From NCBI GenBank assembly GCA_026986575.1, contig JALSOH010000004.1:819082-883081 (forward strand): a DNA stretch of 64,000 bases. Direction: 5' to 3'. Positions 54,418 to 63,381 of this stretch are shown one piece after another (the stretch's first letter is position 1; the number at the start of each line of letters is the position of its first letter). Source of the DNA: Thermoproteota archaeon (GTDB lineage: Archaea > Korarchaeota > Korarchaeia > Korarchaeales > Korarchaeaceae). The notes under the pieces are model-generated. The model was given only the letters and a program-made list of their open reading frames with translations. It was not told where the DNA came from and did no database searches. The position numbers and the translations under genes are program-made.

Positions 54418-54816
54418 CTAAGTTATCTCATCTAGGCTCACTACATCGATGAGTCTCTCCGCCCTCCCCCTCAACTTCCTGTCCTCGGTCACGAGGGTCA
54501 AACCCATCCGCTCAGCCAGAAATACGTAGGAAGCATCGTACGCCGATATCCCAAGCCTGTCGGCGATGGTCAGCACCTCTCCCTCATGGGGGTGAGGCGT
54601 GAGCAGCCTCATGAACTCCACGGTCCGTACAAAGAACTCTATTATCCTCTCAGCCTCGGACAGGCTCATAGTTCCAAGTAGCGAGGCTTCCTTCCATAGA
54701 GCATTGGTGACCTCGTATATAGTGAGCCACCGGATGTAATTGTAGAGTATTCTCGGGTTCTTGAGCTTCAGGGCGTATAGGAGGGAGGAGGCATCGAAGA
54801 GGAGCCTCCCATTCAC
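54418..54816 (-). CDS. vapC: VapC-type PIN domain toxin
   Basis: 132 residues with LLFDASSLLYAL, LTIYEVTNALWKE, ISAYDASYVFLAE and VTEDRKLRGRA, the PIN acidic set. Follows vapB with a 6-bp gap. Confidence 0.85.
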   Translation of the reverse strand: MNGRLLFDASSLLYALKLKNPRILYNYIRWLTIYEVTNALWKEASLLGTMSLSEAERIIEFFVRTVEFMRLLTPHPHEGEVLTIADRLGISAYDASYVFLAERMGLTLVTEDRKLRGRAERLIDVVSLDEIT

Positions 54817-54822
54817 TTGGAC

Positions 54823-55053
54823 CTACCTGCCCTCCCTGTCCTCCCTGATGGCTTGAACTATCCTATCGACATCTATCTCCTCCAAGATCCCGCTAGACTC
54901 CTTGAGCTCCTTCTCCAGTTCCTCCAACTTCCGCTTCCTGACTTCCTCCTCAAGAGCGCGCCTCAGTACCTCGGATATCCTGGTCCCCAGCCTCTCCGCC
55001 TCTTCTTTGAGCTCCTTCCTGACCTTGGTCGAGACCGTTATATACCTGCCCAT
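54823..55053 (-). CDS. vapB: VapB-type antitoxin
   Basis: 76 residues from ATG 55053, starting MGRYITVSTKVRKELKEEAE, an RHH/VapB-like domain, then a charged helix rich in Glu and Lys for toxin binding. Confidence 0.75.
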   Translation of the reverse strand: MGRYITVSTKVRKELKEEAERLGTRISEVLRRALEEEVRKRKLEELEKELKESSGILEEIDVDRIVQAIREDREGR

Positions 55054-55331
55054 ATTGACCACCAAACAGGAAGTTATTAAAGGGTTTACCGTCGCCGCCT
55101 CGCGCTCATACTCCTTGGACCTACCTTTACTCTTACGGACGATACCGTCATCGTGGCTGGAAGGCTGAGTTTCTCGTCCAAGAAGCTTGATTACACACAC
55201 TTCCATGGTCTTAGGCTCCTTCACATAGCTATGTGATCCCTCACTTGGTGAATTTGGTGGACAGGTGCTCAAGAGAAGTTTTGGTGAGTACGTCGTTGAT
55301 CCATAGGGGTGCCGATATCATTGAGTCTCGA

Positions 55332-55775
55332 CTAAGAAACCCTTATATCACAGAGGAATCCAGCTTCATTCCATAGGATGTCAGGCAATTCTTCCTCATC
55401 TAAGCCTAGAGATCGAGAGCTGCGTTTCAGGTAATTGCTGGCCACCTTGTCTATCCCAACGAACAGGCTCGTATTGTAGTAGATCAGAACCTCAATGAAA
55501 CCTCCCCGAGGATCGATAACTGATAAGAGATTCCTCGCTGAGTAGTACTGCAGGCCAGCGTGGGCAGTTAAGTTCCTTATGAGAGGAATCAGCTCTCCTG
55601 GATCTATAATTTGACTATCTGGGTGCTTGGCCAGTTCTGAGAGCTCCTCCGCTTTGAGAACGTTGCCAATCCGGTTCTTATTTCTCCCCCTCCCAGCCGC
55701 ATATTCGGGGAGCGCTTTTCTGAGCCCTTCGCGCGCGTCCTCCCCTAGCACAGAAACTAGGCGAGGGTTTTGCAT
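55332..55775 (-). CDS. HEPN-domain protein, possible Csx1/Csm6-like fragment
   Basis: About 147 residues from ATG 55775. The motif IRNLTAHAGLQYY contains RNxxxH followed by AG, as in the HEPN RNase domain of Csx1/Csm6 CRISPR proteins, and the later VLIYYNTSLFVGIDKVA fits the strand region after it. No CARF domain is present, so if it belongs to that family it is a C-terminal fragment. The nearby cas locus makes this plausible; a stand-alone HEPN toxin is the alternative. Confidence 0.45.
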   Translation of the reverse strand: MQNPRLVSVLGEDAREGLRKALPEYAAGRGRNKNRIGNVLKAEELSELAKHPDSQIIDPGELIPLIRNLTAHAGLQYYSARNLLSVIDPRGGFIEVLIYYNTSLFVGIDKVASNYLKRSSRSLGLDEEELPDILWNEAGFLCDIRVS

Positions 55776-56066
55776 AGGTCTTTGGAGTGTCAATAGTATC
55801 TTTATATTGCTGCTAATCCCGCACCCGGGCTCTTCTACGTAATGTGAAGGGCTCTTTCTTGTGCCGATCTCGCGCGATGGCTCTCTTTCTCGCGCGTTTT
55901 CCGTTATCAACCAAGGTTCTCTTACTAGTAGTTCCGCCGGAACTGTTACCCTAGCGGATGAACAGCCTCTATCCTTCCGCTTTACATTAAAGAATAAGAT
56001 CCTCTTACCTCCGCTTCCGATCGACTCGAGCAGATTTTTTATCTCGTAACCCCCTACTGAACCGGA

Positions 56067-56722
56067 ATGATTGACATCAAGGAGGAGATGCTGAAACTCT
56101 TGGAGGAGGACGAGGTGTTCCGCTACGCCGTAGCCGGGAAGCTCGGGATACTCGAGGTACTGAAGAGGCTCGACGGGATAGAGAGGAACATCGAGAGGTT
56201 GTGGCAGGAGGTGAAAGAGCTCAGGAAGGAGGCGGGCGATCTTAAGACCGAGGTGAAGGGTCTGAGGGGAGAGGTCTCCTCCCTGAGAGTGGACGTGGTC
56301 AACAGGATAACCGCGCTCGGGGCCAGATGGGGCTCATGAACGAGGAAGCCTACAGGAAGGGAGTTGAGGCTCTTCTGAGGGATGAGGGCTTCGATGTGGA
56401 GAGGTGGGAGTACTATGACGAGGATGGTTACATCTACGGTTATCCCAGCAAGGTGAACTTGGACGTGGTGGTGAGGGATGGCAAGGTGCTCGTCCTGGAC
56501 ATCACCGCCCACTTCAGGAGGAGCGATCTCCAACCCCTCAGGAGGAGGGTGGAGCTTTTCGAGAGGGCTACTGGTAGGAAGGTGGATCGGGTTATAGTTG
56601 TTTCGCCCTTCGTGGACGATGAGGTCAGGAGGATACTTGTGGAGATGGGTTACGAGGTGGCCAGCGGATCTCCACGCGTGATGAAGGAAAAAAGAGGCTC
56701 CAAGGTTCTGAATCGGAGTTAG
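56067..56722 (+). pseudogene. DUF3782-like coiled-coil nuclease, frameshifted
   Basis: The first frame gives a coiled coil (LDGIERNIERLWQEVKELRK, GEVSSLRVDVVNRI) ending TALGARWGS; the +1 frame continues LMNEEAYRKGVEALLRDEGF and a PD-(D/E)XK-like core (KVNLDVVVRDGKVLVLDITAH). One base is missing from the G4 run at 56329-56332; restoring it gives RWGLMNEEA, the usual sequence. A related gene lies at the right window edge. Confidence 0.7.
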
Positions 56723-56792
56723 GCCCTCTCCAGTGGAATTCTTTTCCTTAACGAGGCAAAGAAGATAATAATTGTGAATCAAGGGCGTAGAG

Positions 56793-57969
56793 TTATCGGA
56801 CGATTCTGCTGTTGTATCGCGCGCGAACTTCCTTTAACGTGATCAGGAGTTCCTCTAGTGACCCCTCCCATCTAAACGTCTGTCTCCCCTCATCCCACAG
56901 TTCCTCGGGCAGTAGCCAGGCCGGGTGGATGTCCATCACATCCTCCGCCAGCTCGACTTCATCCCCGTATATGGCCCTTATTCCCCTGACCAGATCACTC
57001 TTCAACTCTCTAGTCGAGAAGGTCAGAGCTAGACAGTAACTTCTCCTTCCCTCTACGTTGTTCACCGCAGTGGTTGTGACCGATGACAGTGTGGAGGCGA
57101 GCCTTTCAGCCTCCTTGCTGGTGCAGGACAGCCTGAAGAGCACGACCTCGTATCCCATAGGCAATTCCACCATGTAGTAGTTCCCTATTATTCCTGAGGA
57201 CCGGAGCTTTCCAAGCCTTTGCTTCGCCGATCTGATCCCTTTTCTCCTGAGAGAGGAGCTGGTGGCCCTTCCTTCCCTCATTATGTGGTTCAACACTCTG
57301 ATGTCCCTCTTAGAGAGCCTTATGGGAGGAGGTTCAGGTTCAACGGGGGTGAAGAGGTCCGAAGCCTCGGAGCTGAAATAGGCCCTGACCATAACAGTGA
57401 GGGGGTTTCTCGAGGGTGTGAAGTTGAACCTCTGAATGGTCCTCCTCACGATTCCCAGCTCGACTCCGACCTTCTGGAGCCTGAGCAGATCGCCGAGCGA
57501 GGAACGGGGCTATCACGGTCGTCAGACCTAGCTTCCAGAGTTTCACGTTTTCAGGCCCGAATATGTATCCCATAGCCCTGAGCTTCCTCAGGGATCTGGA
57601 GATGGAGGCCTCGCTCACCCTAGCCTTCTCTTTGATTTCCTTAGTGTTCGCGTATGGATTCGTCGACAGCACCTCGATTATCCTCTTCTCCACGTCGGTG
57701 AGCTTAAGTTCCCTCCCAAAGAACCTGTTCAACGCGTAAAGGTATAAAGGGAGGGTAAGCTGTCCCCTGCTGGCCGAGGCCTTGACGTAGAGGAGGGCAT
57801 CTCTGATCACCCTCGACTTGGATCCCGGTGTGAGGAACGAGAAGAGCGTGACGGGATCGTAGTTATCGAAGGGCCTAGGGGCCCTCACCCTGACCGTTTC
57901 CCATACCTCTCCTGGGACCCCGGAGTAGGCCCACGCCAGATCGTGCACCTAGGGATCGTCATCAGCCTC
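56793..57969 (-). pseudogene. Decayed copy of the tandem winged-helix family
   Basis: Homologous to copies A and B: EADDDP-stop-VHDLAWAYSG at the start, FDNYDPVTLFSFL, HTH 1 (EKRIIEVLSTNPYANTKEI), FGPENVKLWKLGLTTV, then a deletion of about 45 residues plus a frameshift, then LGDLLRLQKVGVELGIVRR, HTH 2 and DIHPAWLLPEELWDEGRQTF. The first ~80 residues are missing, and a Gln codon has become TAG at 57949-57951. Its truncated 5' end abuts a truncated cas6-like gene near 57970. Confidence 0.8.
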
Positions 57970-58341
57970 CACAGGACATGGAATCATTTCTTGGGTCCCA
58001 TGGAGGACGAGCTGGAGAGGGAGGAGTTCCATCGGTGGCTGGAATCTTGGGGTATCGTCGTATCCGGCCACAGGATCGAGACCATAAAGATCGATGACGG
58101 CGAGAAGTTCGAGGTCGGATTTGTTGACTGGGCCAATTTCTCGGCCAACCCGGCTTATGAGGATCCCGTCTTCCTGAGGAAGGTGGATGCCCTGCTCAAG
58201 CTGGGTGAGGTGGTTAACGTGGGTGGGCTGAGGTCGAAGGGATTCGGGATGATCTCCTACAGGAGGCAAGATCGACCGAAAAGTGAGAAGAGAGCCACCA
58301 AGATCAATGTCATAGGAGGGATCAAATCCCCATTGCAGTGA
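57970..58341 (+). pseudogene. cas6: Cas6-like CRISPR RNA endonuclease, C-terminal fragment
   Basis: Reads RTWNHFLGPMEDELERE, WLESWGIVVSGHRIETIKID, GFVDWANFSANP and ends LLKLGEVVNVGGLRSKGFGM-ISYRR, the glycine-rich C-terminus of Cas6 RAMP proteins. The N-terminal half, including the catalytic region of the first ferredoxin fold, is absent; the sequence to the left belongs to an opposite-strand tandem-HTH pseudogene. Confidence 0.65.
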
Positions 58342-58595
58342 GGAGGGGCCCGGACGCCTCGAGCAGTAATTTCTCGGTTTTTGATCGGTTGATGTAAGTA
58401 ATGACCGATCTGCTTTATTTTCAGGCGGGGTTGAGGGGGCTGGGATGCCCTTGTCATCTCCCCGCCGCGCCTTTAAGGATCTGGGGACCAGAGGCTTGAC
58501 AACCCCCTCCTTCCCAGCCCCTTTACAGTGGGGAGTTTGTCGATCAAAAAGGTGATGCTCCCGTGCTAGAAGCAAGAGTTCTCGACCATTCCCCT

Positions 58596-59885
58596 TTAGG
58601 CCTTCTCGACCGCCTTCTCCATCAGCCTCTCCAGATGGGAAACCATCATGTGACCGTAGTTCAGGTGGAATGTTCTCACAGGTAAACCCTTCCTTGTCTC
58701 ACTTCCCTTCTTCTTGGTCCTTCCCCTCCTTCCCTCGCTCACCATTAGCATCCCAGCTCTCTCCAACTCGTTCAGATTAGCATTCACCACGAGGAAAGGA
58801 TTCTTCAGGTTGAGATCCGTGCCTCCCAATATGGCGGAGAGTTCCCTGACCGTGAGGCCCGTCCTTCTCCCTTTTCTGGAGCTGATATGATCGAGAAACT
58901 CTCTAGGACATCCTTCGCTGGGCTCTCCAGGCTTCGCCTTCGGCACTGCTAGTTCTATAATGCCAGTAGAACCCATTTCAAGATCCTGCAGCTCTCTCTC
59001 ATATAGCAACAGCCTCGCGTACTCGCAAAGGAGTTTAACTAGGCATTCCAGCGAACTTTCATCCCACTCCTCGACCATCCTGTCGAGGCCCTCCTTCACC
59101 ATGATTATCTTGAGCAGAGCGAGCTGCAGATCGGTAAGGGGAAGGGGAACCATGTCCTTGGGTGCGTTACCACCCAGCAGCCTAACGCTGTGGGCGAAAG
59201 CCTGCACATGCTTCTCCGTCGGGAAGAAGAACATGAAGAGACCCTCGTATGACTCGAACCTATCTAAGAGGTTCATGGATTTGATCAGGCTGGTGTAAAA
59301 ATCGAGGAATCTCCTCCCCTCTCATCAGGCTGAGGATCACCTTGGGACTCAGGTATATCATCCCCACCATGGCTCCCTACAGGGTACCCGTCCCCATAAG
59401 CCAGAGATCCTCGTTCTCTAGGAAGACCTTCAACCCTAGAGAAAGGTCTATGGCGAGCCTGAAGATGCATCTCTTCTTCCTCCTCATGAGATGCACGTTT
59501 CTCCTCTTACCTCTTCCCTTCGAGTCGTAGTGGAAAAGTGAGAAGATCCCGTCTCTAGATATGTAGACTGGATTGGGTATGAAGATCAGCTCCGGCTCGT
59601 GTGGGGGGCTGGACAACTTGAGCGGTGAGATGAAGAGCCCTATCTTCTCGGATCTCGGAACCAGAGAGGATTCGAGCTCGGACCATCTGGCGACTATTTC
59701 TGGGAGGCTCATATTCAGTTAATAGAAGGAATAGATCTCTGAGAAGTACTGAGAGGCCATCGAACCCCTTATCAGGAACTTACCCATCCTGTTTTCAAGT
59801 ATTCTCCTGAACTCAGCCGCGATTCTCCTCAAGAGGTTAAGAGCTCATCCTGATCGTGGGAATTCAACCGCACCGATGCGATCAA
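58596..59885 (-). pseudogene. Decayed copy of the ~480-residue orphan family
   Basis: Fragments in order match the gene at 43.1-44.6 kb: IASVRLNSHDQDELL, AAEFRRILENRMGKF..ASQYFSEIYSFY, GLFISPLKLSSPP, a basic segment with DLSLGLKVFLENEDLW, GMIYLSPKVILSLM, LLDRFESYEGLFMFF, SVRLLGGNAPKDM, and the C-terminal wing RRGRTKKKGSETRK..VRTFHLN. Lesions: frameshift near 59830, in-frame TAA at 59719-59721, in-frame TAG at 59377-59379 and frameshift near 59310. The 5' quarter is missing. Confidence 0.75.
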
Positions 59886-60246
59886 CCTATATATGAGGAG
59901 AGGCCAAACCCATAGGAAAGAGGGGGGCATATTGCCACTGTGTAAGAGTCGATGGGCTCCCTCCCTCAGATGACCGGTTACACGAGTGGACCCTTCGACA
60001 GCCTCCTCGACCACCGAGCGGTGCGGTACCTCCTGTCCTCATTGTCCGCCCCTCCCAAATCCGTAAGTAGATAGGTCCTGCAGGCTTTGTAAACTAATTG
60101 CGTCCCTCCTGCCAGCAAACTGTCAAGCTAACTACGATCATAAAAGATCGCGCGACATATTACTCCTTTCATTTCATGAACTTCAGATGAAATTTTTCGG
60201 CTAATACTCATTATACGTGAGCTCTATCACGCACAAAAGGATAAGG
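59886..60246. other. 361-bp region upstream of csa1
   Basis: No gene recognised. AT-rich sequence with TACTCATTATACG near 60206-60218 may be the promoter of the adaptation operon. Confidence 0.3.
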
Positions 60247-61150
60247 ATGCCCATCCTCAGGAGGAGGGAACTCGAGAAGAAGATAAGGTCGCTCAGGTCG
60301 AATCTCCCTCCCATCAAGATAAGGGGGGTGGGACTGGGACGCCCCTCCCGTGAAGCCTCCTTTGAACCTAGGCCTAGGGGTGAGCGAGATAGCATCCAGG
60401 TACTGCGAGACCATGAGAGACATCTACGTGAGGAGGGTCCTCAGGGGGAGGCCCGAGATCCCCTTCCCGCGATCAAGGGATCTCTCTTTCATGAGGCAAT
60501 ATCGAGAGCCATCACCGATTCCAAGAGACTGCTATTCAGCGAGGGAATAATTCCCGGCTATTCCATAGTGGAGGAGCTCCTCCCCAAGTTGAATGAGGCC
60601 ATCACCTCGATCCTAGAGGAGATGAGGGCTCAGGAGGCCCCCGTACCAGATGGTGGATGAGGCGGCCAAGCTGTACAAGTACGTGGTGGTGCAGGTAGCA
60701 GCTAATGTGGACAGGATCCTGTCAAAGCACCCGTTCATCGACTTGGACTCGCTGGCCGCGATGGCCATACCCCCTATCACGGAGAGGGTGGTCGATGGGA
60801 GCCTGATAGGACTGGGGAGGCAGCTTAGAGTCGATCTCTACTCGGAGGGCGGCGTGGTCGTGGACATTAAGACCGGGGAGAGGAGGGACTTCCACAGGCT
60901 CGCCCCTACAGGCTACGCTCTCGCGCTCGAGGCCGACAGCGAGATGCCCATCGACTTCGGGATAATAGCATACGTGAGGGTCGATGGGTGGCACACCTTC
61001 AGCTACGACGTCTTCCCTATAACCGACGAGCTCAGGACCCAGTTCTTGGAGCTGAGGGACGAGGCCATTGCCCTGGTGGCGAACGAGGAGGACCCCGGAA
61101 AATCCGTGAGCTGCCCCGACACCTGCCCCTTCAGGGAGGTCTATCCTTAA
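60247..61150 (+). pseudogene. csa1: CRISPR-associated Csa1 (Cas4-related), three frameshifts
   Basis: The restored protein matches Csa1 throughout: RGWDWDAPPVKPPLNLGLG, VSEIASRYCETMRDIYVRRV, AIKGSLFHEAISRAI, QMVDEAAKLYKYVV, GLGRQLRVDLYSEGGVVVDIK and a C-terminal SCPDTCPFREVYP. These include Cys residues and the nuclease D..(D)xK core of Cas4-like enzymes. Three single-base indels, all in homopolymers (G6 at 60323-60328, C4 at 60460-60463, C5 at 60638-60642), break the frame; no other lesion is seen. Csa1 belongs to type I-A spacer acquisition. Confidence 0.75.
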
Positions 61151-61161
61151 GGAGGCGCATA

Positions 61162-61986
61162 GTGATATCGAGCTACGGCATATTTCTGGGAGCGAGCGGC
61201 GAGAGGCTCGTGATCAAGAAGCAGAGCGAGGTGCTTAGGGAAATCTCGGCCTTCGAGGTGTCTCAGGTCCTGCTGGACACCAAGGGCTCGTCCGTCTCCT
61301 CGGCGGCGATGAGGCTCATGCTGAAACACGGCGTGGAGCTCCTGATCCTCAGGAGGGGGAGGCTGTTAGGCAAGCTCTCCCCCGCCAGGAGGGGAGCTAA
61401 CATACATCTGAAGATGAGGCAGTTCGCGGTAAGGGACGCCAAGGGTTCACCGGAAGCGGTGAGGGGCAGGGTGGTGAGGCTGGAGGCCGAGGCAGGCAGG
61501 GTGTACTGATCGGCCATAGCCTCGATCCTTCCCAGAGAATTGGGCTTCACCTCTAGGAAGAAGAGGTGCGAGGAGCCCAAGGATCCATTCAACATCCTCC
61601 TCAACAACTTCTACACGGTGCTTATGTCTGAGGCCTGGTTCTTCCTCGAAAGCGTCGGTCTAGAGCCCTTCCTCGGGTTTCTACATGTTCCCAGCAACAG
61701 GAGGCCCGCCTTGGCTGCGGATCTGATGGAGGAGTTCAGGCAGCCGGTGGTGGACAGGGTTGCCTTCTCCCTGGCAGATGATGTCACGGACATGGTCGAG
61801 AATGGGAGGCTCACGTCCGAGGGCAGGGCAAATGCAATGAAGGCCTACGAGGAGGGGATGAAGACCCAGTTACCTTCAGGGGGAGGAGGCACACGATAAG
61901 GGGAGCACTTGAGGCTTCGGGCCGAGAGACTCGCATCCGCCATCATGGGAAGGAGCGAGTACAGGCCCTTCAGGTTGAGGTGGTAG
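61162..61986 (+). pseudogene. cas1: Cas1 integrase, nonsense codon and C-terminal frameshifts
   Basis: From GTG 61162 (GGAGG upstream): VISSYGIFLGASGERLVIKK, RLMLKHGVELLILRRGRL, AGRVY, then TGA at 61507-61509 where Cas1 normally has Trp, then SAIASILPRELGFTS in the same frame, EPKDPFNILLNNFYTVLMSE, GFLHVPSNRRPALAADLMEE with the Glu, His and Asp of the active site. Near 61870 and 61922 further one-base shifts occur before RLASAIMGRSEYRPFRLRW to TAG 61986. That end overlaps cas2 by 7 bp, confirming the original extent. Confidence 0.85.
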
Positions 61987-62264
61987 GGACGCACGTCCTC
62001 GTGATATACGATATAACGCCCGACGAGATCCGCTACAAGATAGCTTCAATATGCAAGGACTTCGGCTTGATCAGAATACAGAAGAGCGCCTTCCTGGGCA
62101 TTCTCACCGGTGAGAGGAGGAAGGAGATGCGGGTGAGAATGGAGAGGGTGATGAAGGGCGTGAAGGGAAACATACAGATATTCCAGATCCCAGAACCGTA
62201 CGTGGCCCTCAGGGAGGTGATCGGGGAGGTGGAGGAGTACGGCGAGGAGGAGCTGGTCTTCTGA
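61980..62264 (+). CDS. cas2: Cas2 endoribonuclease-like adaptation protein
   Basis: 94 residues from GTG 61980, with HVLVIYDITPDEIRYKIASI (catalytic Asp), GLIRIQKSAFLGIL and IQIFQIPE, typical Cas2. Intact, and the only undamaged gene of the adaptation set. Cas2 forms the scaffold of the Cas1-Cas2 spacer integrase. Confidence 0.9.
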   Translation: MVGTHVLVIYDITPDEIRYKIASICKDFGLIRIQKSAFLGILTGERRKEMRVRMERVMKGVKGNIQIFQIPEPYVALREVIGEVEEYGEEELVF

Positions 62265-62279
62265 GCAAGAGCGCCTTGA

Positions 62280-62850
62280 ATGTCAAGAGCCTGTCCCGGT
62301 CAGCGAGCTGAGGCAGTACCATTTCTGCCCGAGGGTGGTCTACTACCACCTTCTTGGTGTGAAGGAGGCGGATAGGGAGTACATGAGATCGGGGAAGGAG
62401 AGACAGCAGGACCTCTGGTCGAGGGAGAAGAGAAGGACCACGCTAGCCGGTCTCAGGAAGCTAAAGGTGGACGAGAGGATATACGGCCTCTCACTCTCCA
62501 GCGAGAGGCTTTGCCTCGTTGGCACGCTGGACATGGCGGTGAGGGTGGGGAGGGAGTGGCTGGTTGTTGAGGTGAAGAGCGGCAAGAGGCCGAAAAACCC
62601 GCTACTGGGACACAGGGTTCAGGGAGCCGCATACAGCATGTTGCTTGAGGAGAGGTTTGGAACAATCACGAAGAGGTTTCTCCTTCTGTACGATGACGGA
62701 TACCTGGAAGTAAAAATGACCCCACAGCTCAGGAATCACGTGAGGTGGACGGTGAAGCAGGTGATCCGGATAATGAGGGGATGGATACCACCGGTCGCGC
62801 CGAGGCGCAGGTGCTCCTCGTGCGGCTATCACATGCTCTGCCCTGTGTAG
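62280..62850 (+). CDS. cas4: Cas4 nuclease, start region unclear
   Basis: The body is clear: VSELRQYHFCPRVVYYHLLG (first Cys), LVGTLDMAVRVGREWLVVEVKSGK (D..ExK core) and C-terminal CSSCGYHMLCPV (three Cys for the Fe-S cluster). No start codon precedes VSELRQY in its frame after the cas2 stop. ATG 62280 lies in another frame (MSRACP); dropping one base after CCC would join it to VSELRQY, so a one-base insertion at ~62297-62300 is likely. Otherwise the first usable start is GTG 62335, which would lose the first cysteine. Confidence 0.8.
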
Positions 62851-63381
62851 TTACTTGAATGAACTTTCATCTTTGCTGTCCCTAATATATTAGCGCGCAG
62901 GGATTTGAAAGTTCGTCCATTGGGTTTGTGCCCGATCCCGCCCGGTTGGAGAGTCAACTATCGCTCCCTAGGGCGTCTCCACATTTCCGTACCCTTTGGT
63001 CACATCAACCATAGCTCATCATGTGCTGATCCCGGGGGAAGTGAAATTACCTCTCTTCCCTGTAGGGCGAATCAGCTCCGGCGGAGCGATCTCTGCCTGC
63101 GTTGAAAGCTCATCTGGAGGGGTGGGTCTCCGGAGTAGCGAATAGCTGAGATTGGACAGGGAGAGCATCGTACTCTCCTGAATAACCTGCTATGAGTGTT
63201 AGAACATCGAGGTGAATCGCAGATATGATGCCCCATTTCCATCCAACGGCGGGCTAGGTAGGATCTCACCCCCATGAGTTGGGAAAGGGCCGGAGCAGAA
63301 TCAGAAAGGACTCATTACTGGTTACGTGCCAGAGCCCTCTGAAACCTCTGGAGGTTACATAAGCCGTTCAGATGGGCGGGA
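62851..63381. other. 531-bp region downstream of cas4, no CRISPR array
   Basis: Apart from the inverted repeat at 62861-62914, no repeated 24-37-bp units and no gene are seen. Confidence 0.4.
62861..62914. repeat. Nested inverted repeats after cas4
   Basis: GAACTTTCA (62861-62869) and TGAAAGTTC (62906-62914) pair exactly; between them CTAATATATTAG (62882-62893) is itself palindromic. The right arm ATTTGAAAG looks like the 3' end of some archaeal CRISPR repeats. It may be a terminator, promoter or relic of the CRISPR leader. Confidence 0.4.

Noticed and set aside
57949..58575. Long minus-strand open frame opposite the cas6 fragment
   Set aside because: It is the shadow of the cas6-like plus-strand frame; its composition is not protein-like, apart from the last few codons that belong to the tandem-HTH pseudogene.
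61507..61509. TGA in cas1 as a recoded Trp or selenocysteine codon
   Set aside because: TGA is used as a normal stop by many intact genes here, no SECIS-like element is evident, and two further frameshifts in cas1 favour decay.
62851..63381. CRISPR array next to cas4
   Set aside because: No unit of 24-37 bp recurs at regular spacing here, nor anywhere else that I could see in the window.
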